DNA of 64,000 nucleotides from Asparagopsis taxiformis (GCA_030407315.1 JALQPE010001001.1:20942-84941), one strand, 5' to 3'; shown: positions 40,588-52,689, counted from the first letter of the stretch. A program made the numbers and translations. The notes: generated from the sequence alone by a model not told the origin.

Positions 40588-42277
40588 TCATTTTATGTAC
40601 TCCTCTGCCCTTTTCTCTGACACACTATACCCCACCACATCATTGACCACATCTTCCGATATTAACTTGCCTATTCTACATGGTTCTTCCACACCACGGA
40701 ATATGACATACGGCATATGCACTCTCAATGTTCCCCACAACATGTCACCAGCCCTTCCTCTTTTCCTTTGCGTCGTAGGTTCCCATTCAATGCGGAAACA
40801 TTTCTTTCTTTCGCTTCTCCACCCTTCTAGACCCCCGTCACCATCGAACCCCCCGTGCACGCCACATATCGAGGGACATTCCTGCAGCTCCATTCCGTTC
40901 ACATATCCACCTTGGACTACAGCACTACCGTTGCGAGCCAGACACCATACGTTAGATTTAGATCCGGCAATGCAGAACGAGCTACTGCCAATTGCAACAG
41001 ATGTCGACTGTGCTTCCATCGTTTCCGAGCACAATATCGTACCAAACAACCGCAGAGCACATGGCCTCGCTGTTCCGTTCATGTCACCACACTCTTCATT
41101 CTCCTCCCCTTCCGAGTTGCTTATGTTACGCCTATTAACCAGAGACTCAGTTCGCCATCTGTGCCCCAATCCTAGCAGATCCGATAGTGTGGAAAAACTG
41201 GAACACGTAATGTTCACAGCTTCTCCGCCATTTCCAGCCACTGCCGCGTGAAGCCCTGGGTACACTTTGTAATACCCCCCTTGATAGGTTTCTGCTGTTC
41301 CCTTTAGCATTTCCCGGAATAGCTCAGTGCTCAATGAGAAATCTGGACAGGTCCGCTAATAGCCGTTCCACTCGTGCATGCACCGTCAATCTCACCATGT
41401 GGGTAGCCACCCCCTGGGGTTGACAAAGTGCTTCGATTAACCTTTTCCACAACTTTCTCTACCGCACGCTGCAAGAGCATTAACAAAACCTTACCAGCCG
41501 ATACTGTTGATGCACAATTTAGAACCCTTTCGTTCCAACCAAGCCGAATCTCGCTAGCATTTCCAGAAAGCATTATATTTTCTAGTGTTCTCAGCCTTGT
41601 CTCCATACCACTGTATGTTTTGACGTCAAGTGCTGATTCCACTTTTGGCTTCTTCCTCTGCGGTGATATCGCTTCAGATTCTCCATCTGATTGGTCATGA
41701 CATTCTACTCTCTCCGCTTCGTAATCCACAGCCTCTCCATTGCTCGTTCGCCACGGTGTCGGGGGCTGGCCCCCCGACATCAACTTATTTCCGAGCAGAA
41801 ACTTTACGTTTTCGTAGGCGACACAAGGATAATTCATTTCAGGAATAGCATCGTATAACAATCTGCCTTCTGCCACTGCCATTTCATTATGACTCGGCTT
41901 CACAGCGTTCGAATGCCGCCACGTAGTGACTTCCAAGACTGAATCTCCTTTTCCTCCCTCGTCAACCTCACGATTGCATCATCCACATCCTTTCCATTCT
42001 GCTCCACCACACCAGGCGTGTACATTCCATCTCCTCTGTCTACGTCGATGCGGTCTCCCACTGACGGCTTACCACTGCAGATAGGATACTGCTCAGGAAG
42101 TTTCATTTCCACAACCGTAGCCTTCCACCATATTGCGTCATCGCCAACTTGGAACCATACGTCTATTTCCGTTCCGACACATGGGAGTGCATCTACGGCA
42201 GCTGCCCGCTCACGCTCACGACCAGCTTTCGCTTTTTCGCTCTGTCGCCTAATTCGCAATGATTCACGCCTCGTCAT
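40588..42277 (-). pseudogene. Decayed or spliced ORF set with Tudor-like start
   Basis: Three minus-strand frames follow one another with small overlaps: 42277-41900, 41936-41331 and 41334-40588. The last two begin at TTG, so they are continuations rather than genes. The first part (DVWFQVGDDAIWWKATVVE, then DGMYTPGVVE) looks like a Tudor/chromo-barrel reader fold. The middle has a basic patch PQRKKPKVE and a coiled segment. The last part is Gly/Cys-rich and unrecognised. It is convergent with the coiled-coil gene that ends at 40461. It could be a single gene with frameshifts or introns. Function unknown. Confidence 0.4.
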
Positions 42278-43261
42278 AGTTCCTCCACGAAATAAAGATA
42301 CTACAACGCACTATCTGCAATTATGTTTAGGACAAGTCTTCGTCGACTTCTTCACTAGATACTACTTCACCCATGTCTGTAACGTCCAATTTTTCATTTT
42401 TATCGTATGATACGAAATCACTACCTTGTTCCCTACTGCCGCACAAGTTTTCAAATCCACTAATACTGCGTTTAAGATACTATAGTATCGTTACTATAGT
42501 AACGCTTAAAGCCAGGGCGGAACTCAATATTCAGGTCAATCTTGTGTATGCGGGAGTGACTTTATTACAAAATTTTGCGACTTCGACAGTAACTATGCCG
42601 TAGTATCTGTGCTAAAAATCAACATAGATGGTGCCATTCTTTACTAAGTAATACTACAGAAACTAAACTCAAGTACAATTATCTACTCTTTCGACCGTAC
42701 CTTACCTATGGTAGAACAATGACCATAACGAGATTAGCTAGTTCACGTCATACACTCTGTATCTCGCCTCTTTCATATGATTCTGCGTGGACGTCCAAAA
42801 CGTGACGTCATCGAAGGGTATGGCGCGTTGGAACAGTCAGTACCACTCCATCCCTCTACCGTCACTACATTGCTACGACTACCACCAGTACCTCAGACCG
42901 GCGTGACCATCAATGTTCATGGTTCGAGTCCAACATGGTACTGTCATACATATGGTTCCCTCGTTTCGTGATTACAGCAAGTAAATTCTAAAAATAATGG
43001 AATATGCCACCTCCGGTCACCGTCATGACCAACGCGACGTGTCTTTGTCCTTTCCAATGTTATTTTTCCGTACAGTAGTGGAAAATTCCACCATGTCACG
43101 GTGCTTATACCCACTCCCACGGCGCAGTTTCATTCCATTGCATTCTTTACGGTATTTCCACTACTTATCTATGGCACGGCGCCGGTAATTTCTGGGATTT
43201 TTTGATGGTTTGTCATTCCACTAATTTCTAATGGTCCAGGACATGAAATTTGCTGGTTTTT
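42278..43261. other. Right part of the inserted block, no gene
   Basis: AT-rich DNA with two adjacent small palindromes, GATACTATAGTATC and GTTACTATAGTAAC (about 42475-42510). Words such as ACCATGTCACGG and CGTGACC near 42.9-43.1 kb resemble those at 17.6-18.5 kb. The block ends with GAAATTTGCTGGTTTTT before the CAAAAA target copy. Confidence 0.45.
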
Positions 43262-46246
43262 CAAAAAATTGCTTATCCTGTGTGTGAAGAAGAATGATCC
43301 GGAGGGAGAAAAGCTCAGAGTTTGAGGGGGGACGAAACGAATTCTCGCGACTGTTTCATCATCTGCTCCTTTGTAAATGACATAGTGAGGGGGTGAGCCA
43401 GAGTCCCGGGGTGGAAGTACGTCTACCCGTCTCTGAGTTGCAGTCAGATTCTTCGTGAGCTTCACTTTTTCCATGTAGTCCAGAAATTTCAAAGATCTGT
43501 ACGATGCAGGGCGCTTGTAGTATCGAAGAAGCGGGGAGTCATTTAGGATCTCACTGGGTAAGTTGGGGTTTCTTATGATCATTTGGCGCTCGCCATCAAG
43601 GTGAATTGTGTACCCATTGACAGTCGGATGGATTCGAACATGTCTGAACTCGAATAGAGACCAGGCTGCTTCGACGGCTCCAGTAACCCTGGCACGCATG
43701 AAGAGCCTAATATCGTTTCGAATGTTGTCTCGAGCTGGATTGCGTGGTGCAGTACTCGACGAAGCTCCCCTGGACTCTTCACGGGAGTTTACGAAGACAT
43801 CGTGAAGTTTTGGTGGCTTGAAAGTGTACTTCATGAGGTATGCAACCGCTCCACCCCCTTGTGTACGTTCCACGTTAATGTGACACCTGTAACGTTTCCT
43901 GAGTTTTGGGTTTTAAGGGACTACCTTGAGATCTTCACTGCTCCTTCGACGGTACACTATTCGGTCACACGTTTCATCAACATACGTGGTCAGGTTGACC
44001 TGCAGATCCTCGTACCCAAACCGACACCTCCCGTTTCTGGTCCTTCCTCTGCAATAGCTGGAGTGTCTGTGTCTGTTGAACTTTTTGACCTGTTCACGAA
44101 GCTCAGGGCCGTCATTTTGTGAGGGAAGCTCTGCGCTTATCATTCCATCTATTTCGTCCATGTCTTCGAGAACTCCTCCCTCCAGAGTGAGAAGAATATG
44201 ATGATGGGGTGTGTTACGAGCCTGAAATTCAAGCTTACATGCGATTGCAATGCACTTCCGTCCGAAATAATTCTCTGCGTTCTTTTCCAACTCTGTCATG
44301 ACATCATTCGCCATCTGATTGTATACGCGAGCAACGATGTCTGGGCGATCAAACACTCTGGGCTTTCTGGGCTTTTCACCAGTAGCAGAATGTGCAGACC
44401 TGTTCTGAATGTCCAACCCAAGACGTGCCATTTCTTCGCGCCACGGGTTCATGGTCAACGTAATAAGGAGAGACGGGGGCTGCCGCCTCGCGACCAAAGC
44501 TTGAATATCAAGAAGTTTGGATTTCCAGTACGCAGGAGAGTTCACGTGAGTATCAGGAAGGAAAAGCCTCCCAGGTCGGTACGTACCGTCAGCGGCAAGT
44601 GTAGTGGCACTGAGCTCACGCTCGGAAACGATCCTTCCGATCTGTTCTGATTAAATGAATTGGAGCCGCAGATCTTCGATATTTGTTTTGGTACGCAGCA
44701 ACCATGATTGTAACACTACACCGGAGTCGACGAGAATATTGTCTGTATAAAGGCGTCTTTTGACATTTTCCGCCCAGGTCATTCGCTCCAGCTTCTTTTT
44801 CACTTCATCTCCAGAAGACGAAGGGTTTCTCTTTGCCCTCAGGTAGACATCCATATCAAACGGCTCTTGGTCTCTTCCGTAGGGGTACAGAAGCGGGAAT
44901 GTACCTTTTTCAGCGATTCGTGAAGAGGGTTTTAGAGTTCGGTACTTTACAACTCTTCGTCCTCCTTCTTCCCTCGTTGTGTCACTCCCTCCAACTAATT
45001 GTGCCATGGGCGTTTGGGTCGAGAAAAGACCATTCTGTTGAACTGTGTACGCCTGTAGATATGTTGGCATTCCTGGGTTTTCTTCATCGAGAGGACCACT
45101 TTCTCTTTCGGTCTCTACGCTTCCAACGTGTCTCCCTGTGAAGTTCCGCACGGAGATGCCACCACTTCCGACAGAGTCAGGAGATATTTCAACATCGCTT
45201 CCTTGCACGTTTGTCTGCAATTCATTGGAGGAACTGCCTCTTTGAAACAGTGAACGATAAGATTCACGCATTATAGAAGGCCTCGGGTCCATATGCCGCT
45301 GGAGAACTCGTACAGCGTGCATAACACTTCCGTCAACGACTGCATTCCTAACCAGTGAGGACCTATAGTCATTTTGCCGCAAGCTGGGCCCTGATTCGCT
45401 TGACCACAGAAAGGTGTAACGTTTGTTGTCCTTCAGTGGGAGAGCTACTGCGGCATTTCCGTGGAGATGGAGGAATGATGGACCTCCGCCTCTTACATAC
45501 TTCATGTCCATGAATGTCAAGACAATAGCAAAAAGAGAATTAATCTGCACGGGGCTCTTGCGCATAGATCGCAATGAGTATAGCTCTTTGAGTGACTCAT
45601 TCGTGTGGCGTCGTCGGAATGAGATCCCAGAAAATCTACTGCTTCCGCCACAGCATACACCTTCCGACTCTTTTCCGAACAGGATTGACCCACAGAACTT
45701 ACAGTACAGGACGCGTAGAGTCCAATCAGTCAATGGACATCTCGAAACGGTATGCGAACGACTGCCACATCGTCCACAGCAACGTTCTCTAGTAGTTCCA
45801 GTCGACCTAGGCGCCCCAGAATCCCATACGTAGTGAACTGGAAAGGATCCGCTTCTAGTTTCAGCTACTCCAGTGAGTCTCACGCGATCGACTTCGGGCC
45901 TCCCTGACGGCTGGATCTCATCTACTCCTCCAGCTCCTTCGTTTTCAACGGCCTCTACGGCAAGACCAACAGATACATGATCACCCTCAGCATGCATATT
46001 CCCTTCGTCCAGCTCAGGCACAGTGACAGCTGATCCCCTCCGTCACTGCCCATTTCTGCTGCTCGGTTGTTGCGCCGATGAACCATGCTGGCGATTCACA
46101 GAACGGGGACGCCCAGCTCCTCTTCTTGCACCTCCGCTTCCTTCCCTCGTACCACCGCTGTTTCGCCTCCGCCCGCCGCTGTTTGCCTGTGCTCCGCCCC
46201 GTGAAGCCCTCTCTGGTGTTGTTGTCGGGTTGGGCATTTTGATCAA
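43262..46246 (-). pseudogene. Helitron Rep (HUH endonuclease) half
   Basis: Reads minus from ATG near 46237 (MPNPTTTPERA) in one frame to 43262, broken only by stops at 46043-46045 (TGA), 44651-44653 (TAA) and 43913-43915 (TAA). The Helitron-like N-terminal domain is visible (KRNPSSSGDEVKKKLERMTW, then LYTDNILVDSG). The Rep domain shows LLITLTMNPWREEM, RVYNQM and NTPHHHILLTL, the HUH metal motif at about 44186-44216. The tyrosine motif is AVAYLMKYTFKP (about 43818-43851). The frame continues at the inserted-block junction straight into the helicase at 17445. This is the rolling-circle nuclease that nicks and joins DNA. All three stops could arise by one C-to-T change from Arg or Gln codons. 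Confidence 0.92.
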
Positions 46247-47459
46247 TGTTCGTTCGCTTTGTGCCTCAGGACGCTACTCCTTCTTACGGCCAGTGGGGGT
46301 CTTGCAACCCAGTTCAACACTTTGAGTTTGCACTCTGGGGGTACGAGTAACCCCCGGTTTTGCCTGTAAGTAGACCAGGACTTGTGCTCCTCCAGTTTCC
46401 CTTCTCAGGAGCGGGTTTGGACCACGACTGTGGGTCGGGTACTAATTTAAAGAAACTTTCCCCGGTGGTCCACAGTCACGGTCCTCTACTGTACTCGTAC
46501 GTGTCAAACGGGGCCACCCGTTGAGCTGCTCCTTCCCCGAGTAGCGTGTGACTCGGCACAGTACTCGGGTATAGTCGGGAGTTCGATGGGGTCGTATCTT
46601 CCTACAGCAACCGCGTGCTGATCCACGGAAGGCGTTTCCCACCCGCCGGCGAGCCAGAGAGCCACAGCAACGGACCGACTTGCTCGTGCACTGAATTTCC
46701 TTCCCGGAAAGATGTTCGCTTCGCTCGCAACGCGCTCGCAACAGAGATGTGGATGTCTCGAAACGACCGTGCAGCCTACCGTTTAGTACAGTGTGCAACA
46801 CAACCAACATTGCATGGAACGTTGCATGGTGCGATACACCTTCACATAATTTTCTAGTGTAGTATGCCCCTATACGTACTGTATTCACTAATCTACCATG
46901 CATAGGATACACTTTTATTGTACAGTATAATAGTGTCGCACTCGCGTACAGTGCACTCAGTGGATACACTATCCTGGCTGAAGCTGCACTGTACACTACT
47001 GCGCCGGCCATGTGCAGTAGTTGCCAGGCCAGATGGCAGGCCAGTTGCACTGCACACGGCAAAGTATAACTAAGCGTGCCATGTGTGCAACGTGTGGCCA
47101 CAGGAGCCAGCAGGGTTAGAGCATTTCGTAAAGTAGCGTACTGTACTGTGCCAAGTGGGCGAGTAGATTATGAGATTCGCTGCTGCTGAATGTTTTTATT
47201 GGGTAATTGGGGCTTGATTTTTGGATGTAATTATGAAGAAAAACGGGTCTATTGGCTAGGAAAGACTTTCAGCGACCATGAAATAGAGTAGAAATTTAAT
47301 AGTGATTCTAGGTAAATCGTTACTATAAGTAGAATCATTGTTCCAACCGCGTGCCCAACTCAGTGTTCCCGTTAGCTTCCGTCTCTCTTGTACGCACCAG
47401 TTTATGAAAAGAGCCGTAAGCTCTCTGCCATGCTACAAGTAATGAATCTTTCGATGTAG
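46247..47459. other. Non-coding stretch upstream of the Helitron gene
   Basis: Expected to hold the Helitron 5' end, but I cannot place a TC start. A minus-strand open frame of 219 codons (46442-47101) has no start support and no recognisable motif. Repeats of TGCACTG/CAGTGCA type occur at 46.79-47.06 kb. Confidence 0.35.
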
Positions 47460-47900
47460 CAGATTTGTATCTGTGATGGTTGCGTTTTTCGGTCAGCACA
47501 GTGGAATTGATGATGTTAGAAAGTGCTGATGATCGCTCGCGGCATTCATGGCTTCCAATCATAGCATACCTGATGGTGGGTGAATATTTGAGTGTGAGGA
47601 GAAATGAGGTTTGGCAACGAGTCCCAGGACTGGAACGGGATAAAAATAAAGATCTGTGTTGAGGGCGGCGAGCTGGTGGTCGATCCGTAGACGCAGGATG
47701 GAATAGTCAGTGGTACAGGACGGAAGGTACAATGAGTGGACCGGGAAGGGGGTAGGGGAAGTGGACCAGCCCTGCGGACCGGGAGATGGTGAGCAGAGCG
47801 ATGACCTGGCGGGAACATTCTTGCAGACGCGCCGGCGTAAAATATTTTGCAGAGGAAAGTTTTTCGCTTCGGGAATCTGAAAGTGGAAAAGTGTGTAGTG
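47460..47900 (-). repeat. Dispersed repeat of about 445 bp (copy 2)
   Basis: Inverted copy of 8468-8914 with only scattered substitutions and a few small indels, so one or both inserted fairly recently. No TIR and no coding capacity recognised. Confidence 0.8.
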
Positions 47901-49139
47901 GAAATGTTGCGTAGACTTTCATTTTTGGAAATAGCGTGAAACACCGAGATCGTAACGGTCGCGCAAACGTGTACAGCGTGTCGCACCGGCGGCCTGCTCT
48001 CATTCCGTCCCTCTCAAACATCCTGTTTCACGGGCCTTTGTTTTTGCATATTTTGTAATGATTTTTTGGCGCTGGCCAATCAGATTTCAGGAAGTGAGGT
48101 ACGAGTTGATCCGATTGGTTGGCAAAAATCGAGGAACGAGTTGATCTGATAGGTCCAGCACGGAGCACGAGCTTCTCTCAGGCCTCCGCGCCGTACCGCC
48201 CCTACCGGCGGTATATTGTTCGCTAGCCGGGTTTGCCAGGTATTCGCTCGACTAAACCTGGGGTTTGCGATTCTTTGAGCGACGCTTTCACCATCGCGTA
48301 TGATGGGTTCCCCGGGTCGCCAGACAAGTTGAAATTTTACTCCAGGGATGGAGGGAGGGTATCAAATAGTGTTCTGTCGCCGGCTCTGAAAGTTGATGCG
48401 CTTCTCAAGACATCTGGTATGGATCTGCCGAGTAGGGCAGGCCTCGGATGGAGGATGGGGTAGCCCTTGAGGCGCCGGCGCAGCTCGGTGGCCGATCTCT
48501 ACACGCGCTAGCATAGATCAGTTTCTTGTCACATCCAATCTATTCATGTGGAGCAAATACTTCACCGAAACACCATTCCACCCGCCAAATATTCGTTTCG
48601 AAGCTAACGTTCTCAAGTTTGAATACTTTCTGCGAGCCTTGAAAACCTCCTCTGGCTAGTTCTTATTAAATCTTATTTAACATCCTTACCACTGCCGTTC
48701 TCGGCCCAGAGCACCACTTAACACTTTGAGACGAAGGAATTAAAGAACGCAGTTTTACTGCAAGGTCTGCGGTAATTTCACCTGGCCAAAGCTGGGGGGT
48801 AGGAGTGCTGTAGTCCTTCAGGTGTAACCCTTCCTGCGCATGTAGCAAATGGCCCCCAATTCCCGTGTACCATATACGGACGGGTTCTGTTCTGCGTGAG
48901 AGCAGCGAAACACGAGGGTTTCGATGGTGTGGACGAAGAGGCGTCAGATGGTTGCAGCGCAATGAGAGCGATGGACTGATATAGACATGAAAGTGCATTG
49001 CCTACGCTGTAGGCAGACGACGAGACGCCTTTCTGAGTGAGTTCCTCTTCTAATCTGCCCTCGGAACGTGCTCAAAGGCGATGAAAGCTCCGCCACCGAT
49101 TGTGCAACGGAGGAACTAGGTAGTGTCATACGGTGGCAG
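47901..49139. other. Non-coding stretch before the DIRS relic
   Basis: Short open frames (for example 48233-48463 plus, 48666-48998 minus) show no recognisable domain and no paralogue in the window. The side nearest 49.1 kb should hold the terminal repeat of the DIRS relic but I could not define it. Confidence 0.35.
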
Positions 49140-50443
49140 CTACAAAACGAGGTGGCAAATATACTCAGCGACAAACGCTGTCCCAATTACGGGAACGTGA
49201 GTTGCGCGACACCAGTAAGCTTGAAGGGGTTTTCTTTTCGCGCCCGGAATCGAGTCTCCTCTGCATGAATTGATAGAAGGACGCTCGGTTTGGTTGCTTG
49301 GCTCCATGACTCGTCTTGAGTACGAGGCTCCAGTCTCGCTGGCGGTATGAAGGCTTAAACCTACAAGGATGGAAACAGTGTGCGGATGGGATGGTTGTAG
49401 ATGTAGATTTGGGTCGGATCGGTTCACTGGGTGGTGTATTTGTCCCATTTTGGCCCATGGAGGGTCTTTTCCGACTCTGTACTCACCATGGACTGAATCA
49501 CGCGTATCAAAATGTTTCTGGACTGCAGGGGACGTCTCTTTGCCGCTGGGGAGAACTGGCAAAGGTGCAGTGCCAAGGAACCCTTGATTGCTGTCCAGAA
49601 AATCGCGGGACGCTTGTGCGTATCTCGCTATCATCTGCTCATGGATTGGGGAGAGCGTCATGTTCTGCACAATAGCATGCCCATTTGTTAGGTAGTGACG
49701 GAGGGATTTAATACTCCCCCATCTTCCATGGGTCGCTATGGAAGCCATGGCCATTCCGTGGTAGTAGTCATGGAAAGCCCCGCCGATACAGGCAGAATGG
49801 GGAGTAAGCTTCCCGGAGAGGCCAAAGAAGCTAGTGGCTGATTTAAGCTTCGCTAGATACGTAGAGTAGTAAATAGGAAATGCGCGCCCAGTATGGGAGC
49901 ACGTTTCAGCATATCGGTGGATTAGGGACAGCACTAGTGGTTCCCGAATCGCATTAAATTGCAGAAGTCCGGTTTTGGCGTCTTTCACGTTAACTCCAAC
50001 TATCGATTCCGCTAAATGCTTTGTCCGCACATCTCCTTTTTAAGGAGATATCTTCCCAATCTAGTTTCAAGACCTCTGAAGCCCGGAGATAGCCGCCCCA
50101 TGCAGTAGCGAGGGCGGCTGCTACAGCAGGTTGATTGTTGATTGATGCACCTCAAATAATGAACTACTGCCAACAGTACATGAAGGGTAAGCGGTAACGC
50201 TGCTTTGGTTGGTGTTAATCTGTGCCAGCCTTTCAGAGTCTGGCGTGCTCGTGGAAGCAGGGGACTCAGTTCGGGTGCAACAATAGAAAGATGTGATATG
50301 AGGTTGGCCATATCTTGTTTTCGCCCCGCAGAGGCATTTTCCATCGCCTCGTTATGCATGTAGTCGCGGAGAAATATATCCAGCCTGTATGCGCTGGGAG
50401 GTAAGCTTCCCACTTTACTCTGAAAGCGTTTGAACGCGGACAA
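49140..50443 (-). pseudogene. DIRS-type tyrosine recombinase, decayed
   Basis: Two overlapping minus frames form one YR. The first (50443-50012) contains ARQTLKGWHRLTPTKAALPL, typical of the DIRS core-binding domain. In another frame of the overlap a segment YLRASEVL would carry the first catalytic Arg. The second (50030-49140) has LTPHSACIGGAFHDYYHGMA, THGRWGSIKSLRHYL and the nucleophile Tyr. The usual HSxR motif reads HSAC, so the second catalytic Arg is Cys (TGT at 49788-49790). With the frameshift this makes it inactive. DIRS elements integrate by this recombinase rather than an integrase, without target duplication. Confidence 0.82.
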
Positions 50444-50678
50444 ATACTTTGCTCTTGTTGAAGCTGCTATGCCATGATGGTATCTCGGACGAACGAGTAG
50501 ACATCAAAAATTTCTACGGCTTTCTGTTCGAGGTTTGACATGAAATTGGTGTCGCAGGTAGGACTGTGCAATGTATGGAGGTGCTTGCAACAATTCTGTA
50601 GGACTGCCATTGAGGACATGCTCGCCGTACGATAGAAATTATGAGTCGGAGGTCGCCAGGGGTATGCGAGCCGGCTTG

Positions 50679-52222
50679 TCAAACTAATTTAGTAGTTGGC
50701 CCGAGTGGGGGCGTCCGAAGTTGGCAGGCTGTTTGGGGCTGAAAGGGGCGGAGCGCGGTACTGCGCAGATATGCGCAAGTGGGATGGAGAATCGGCTGGA
50801 TTAAGATCAGACGGGAAGTGAATGAATAGTGGTTGTAGATCATGAGCGATAACAATTGCGGCAAAGCGCCTATACGGTAGGGCAAGATCAGGAGATGAGG
50901 AGGGGCCTTTCTGGAGTGCTCCGATGGCCACCATTGAGTCGGAGAGTAATGTAGTAGGTAGAAAATCCGCAAAGCGGCAAAACCACCCTACAAGTGTCCC
51001 GAGCCTCGGTAGTGTGGTAGAGCAAGCGAATCTTGCGTCAACCGCCAATAGCGAGTATACCCCGAAAGGTCTGCCGGTAATACCGGGTGAAGGTTGGGGT
51101 GCTCACGCACGAAGTGCGTATTGATGGAGCGAAAGACGTAACCCGTCGAGCTGTATAGCTAAAGCTAATTCGTCCTAGAAGGATAGAAAAGAGCGATGCA
51201 AACACTGTTCAGTGGAGTCGTAAATTCCACGTGAGTTTACGTTACCTCTAAAGGTTAAGCACTCAGGCTAATCCAGAGGCGTTTTATACTAGTCTAAGTT
51301 ACTGTAAACAGTTAGGGTAGGTAGACAGTTAGGAATAAATATCCTTATGTGCACCAATCAGATCCCTGATTATGGCGACTGCGGGAGCCCGCGAGATCAC
51401 CGACTGTTAGTGTTACAGTGTAAAGTTAGCTGAGTCAGCTTAGTTAAAATTTGCCCCTTGTGGGGTCTTTAGTTGTCCCAATGGGTCCCTCTCCCTCACT
51501 GGTCTGAGGTACAGCGAGGCTGTTTCCATTGGTTATTCCCGAACCGGGGTCGTCCAATAGGATGTCGACACGACCCCACCAGGGCAGACCACTCCGTGGT
51601 ATGACAAGTAAAAACAAGCGTTTGCCTGTGATTGGATAGGAGGCTGCCCATTCTACGGCGAGCAAGGCGGCATGTGCTTCAAGTGCATTGATGTGCTGTG
51701 CACGGCTCCACTGATGTGAGAAAGCGGTGGACCATTTTGTGCACCGAACCAGAGCTGCCAGTTGCAAGATCTGCTGCTTGTCACGCTTTTCCATAGATTT
51801 GAGCACGAACTTCTCGAATCCATTAATGATGCGTACTGGTACCGATGCGAAACAAACTCCAGCTGCCTCGTTGGATGCATCGAACGCAATCACGGTGTCC
51901 CACGTTGTACGATTCAAGCGTACGTGTGAGAGTGGCAGAGGCCAGCGATCGTGCGTAGTTCTTTTTTCACTGCGTCTGGGAGGTGTCGCGAGAAACACTT
52001 GCTTGCATTTGCGTAATGAAACGAATGCAGGAGTACCGACAAGAGCGGGCGGATACCCAAAGAGCTCCAAATGACACGACCAATCGCAGCGCGCAGCTCA
52101 TCGTGTGAGATCTCAGCCGAAAGTATGCATCGCCAAACACCCGAAACCGCTAGATATAGTTTGTTCTGCAGCGGCTGCAAGATCCGCGTTTCGAGATGAA
52201 ATGACCATCCCATAAAGGGCAT
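50679..52222 (-). pseudogene. DIRS reverse transcriptase C-terminus and RNase H fragments
   Basis: 52222-51914 has PFMGWSFHLETRILQPLQNK, as in the RT thumb of DIRS elements. 52070-51444 has SHVRLNRTTWDTVIAFDASN (first RNase H Asp) and HINALEAHAALLAVEWA (catalytic Glu). 51048-50679 has LLSDSMVAIGALQKG (Asp) and SDLNPADSPSH, the end of RNase H. Frameshifts near 51930 and an intervening non-coding segment break it. The RT palm with YxDD is absent. Confidence 0.78.
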
Positions 52223-52558
52223 ACATTTGCGGATAATAACAGTATATTCGTGTAGATGAGAATAAGATTAAATCATGAGAATGAAATTCTTAGTTGGAAA
52301 TATTGGAATATTTTTATAGATTAAATGAGATTGCTGCACGGAAAAAATAATTCAATAGTGATTGAATGCCGCTTCCAGCCGTAGATGTACATTCATATTC
52401 ACTGCATTTGGAACAGATCAGGCAGTAGCGCAGCTGCTTGTTATTGCACCATAACACAATCTTCCTATGGGAACCAATCTCTAGTCAGTAGTCTAGTGCT
52501 CCCGCAATCTCATAACTAACTAGAGCCACGATCTGAATCTTTCATTTTGCTACCAGTC
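52223..52558. other. Short spacer between DIRS relic and Plavaka-like element
   Basis: AT-rich with no ORF or repeat recognised. Confidence 0.4.
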
Positions 52559-52689
52559 ACGTCTGTGTTTTCGGAAGTGGACGCGGACGTCCAGTCTCTC
52601 TAGTACGGGTCCTAGTCGGCCCCGAGATTTACTAGAACAAATGAACGTCCGCGTCCAAAAAAAAATAAAAATTTTTTGGATGCGGACGT

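Larger units (their letters stand above)
17440..43267. mobile_element. 25.8-kb block inserted into the Helitron gene, flanked by CAAAAA
   Basis: The left flank ends in CAAAAA (17440-17445) and the right flank begins with CAAAAA (43262-43267). Removing the block with one CAAAAA copy joins the Rep and helicase halves in one uninterrupted frame (SNF from the Rep side runs straight into LLILCK). So the block is inserted DNA with a 6-bp target duplication, or a nest of insertions. The joined site is itself a hairpin with 14-bp arms (CACAGGATAAGCAA). I see no clear terminal inverted repeat at the block ends, so the class of the outermost element is open. The block carries the CACTA/Plavaka-like transposase, ParB, oxygenase and methyltransferase-SET genes. 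Confidence 0.75.
49140..52222 (-). mobile_element. DIRS-like retrotransposon relic
   Basis: Reading minus, the order is RT end (52222-51914), RNase H (52070-51444), second RNase H part (51048-50679), then tyrosine recombinase. This is the normal DIRS order, with gag and most of RT missing at the right. A segment at about 51.05-51.44 kb without coding character splits the RNase H. Split direct repeats of a complete DIRS were not found. Confidence 0.78.

Noticed and set aside
40588..42277. Bacterial-style operon of overlapping ORFs
   Set aside because: The downstream starts are TTG inside open frames, so overlaps reflect frame changes in one gene rather than coupled genes.
42915..42940. GGTTCGAGTCC, a tRNA B-box look-alike
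   Set aside because: No 5-bp T stem around it, no A box or acceptor stem at proper distance.
43913..46045. Reassigned stop codons in the Helitron Rep frame
   Set aside because: TGA and TAA (and TAG in the helicase) all interrupt relics, while intact genes elsewhere in the window use the same codons as stops. Decay is simpler.
46442..47101. Minus-strand ORF of 219 codons
   Set aside because: No motif, no paralogue, atypical Cys/His/Arg-rich translation. Probably chance.
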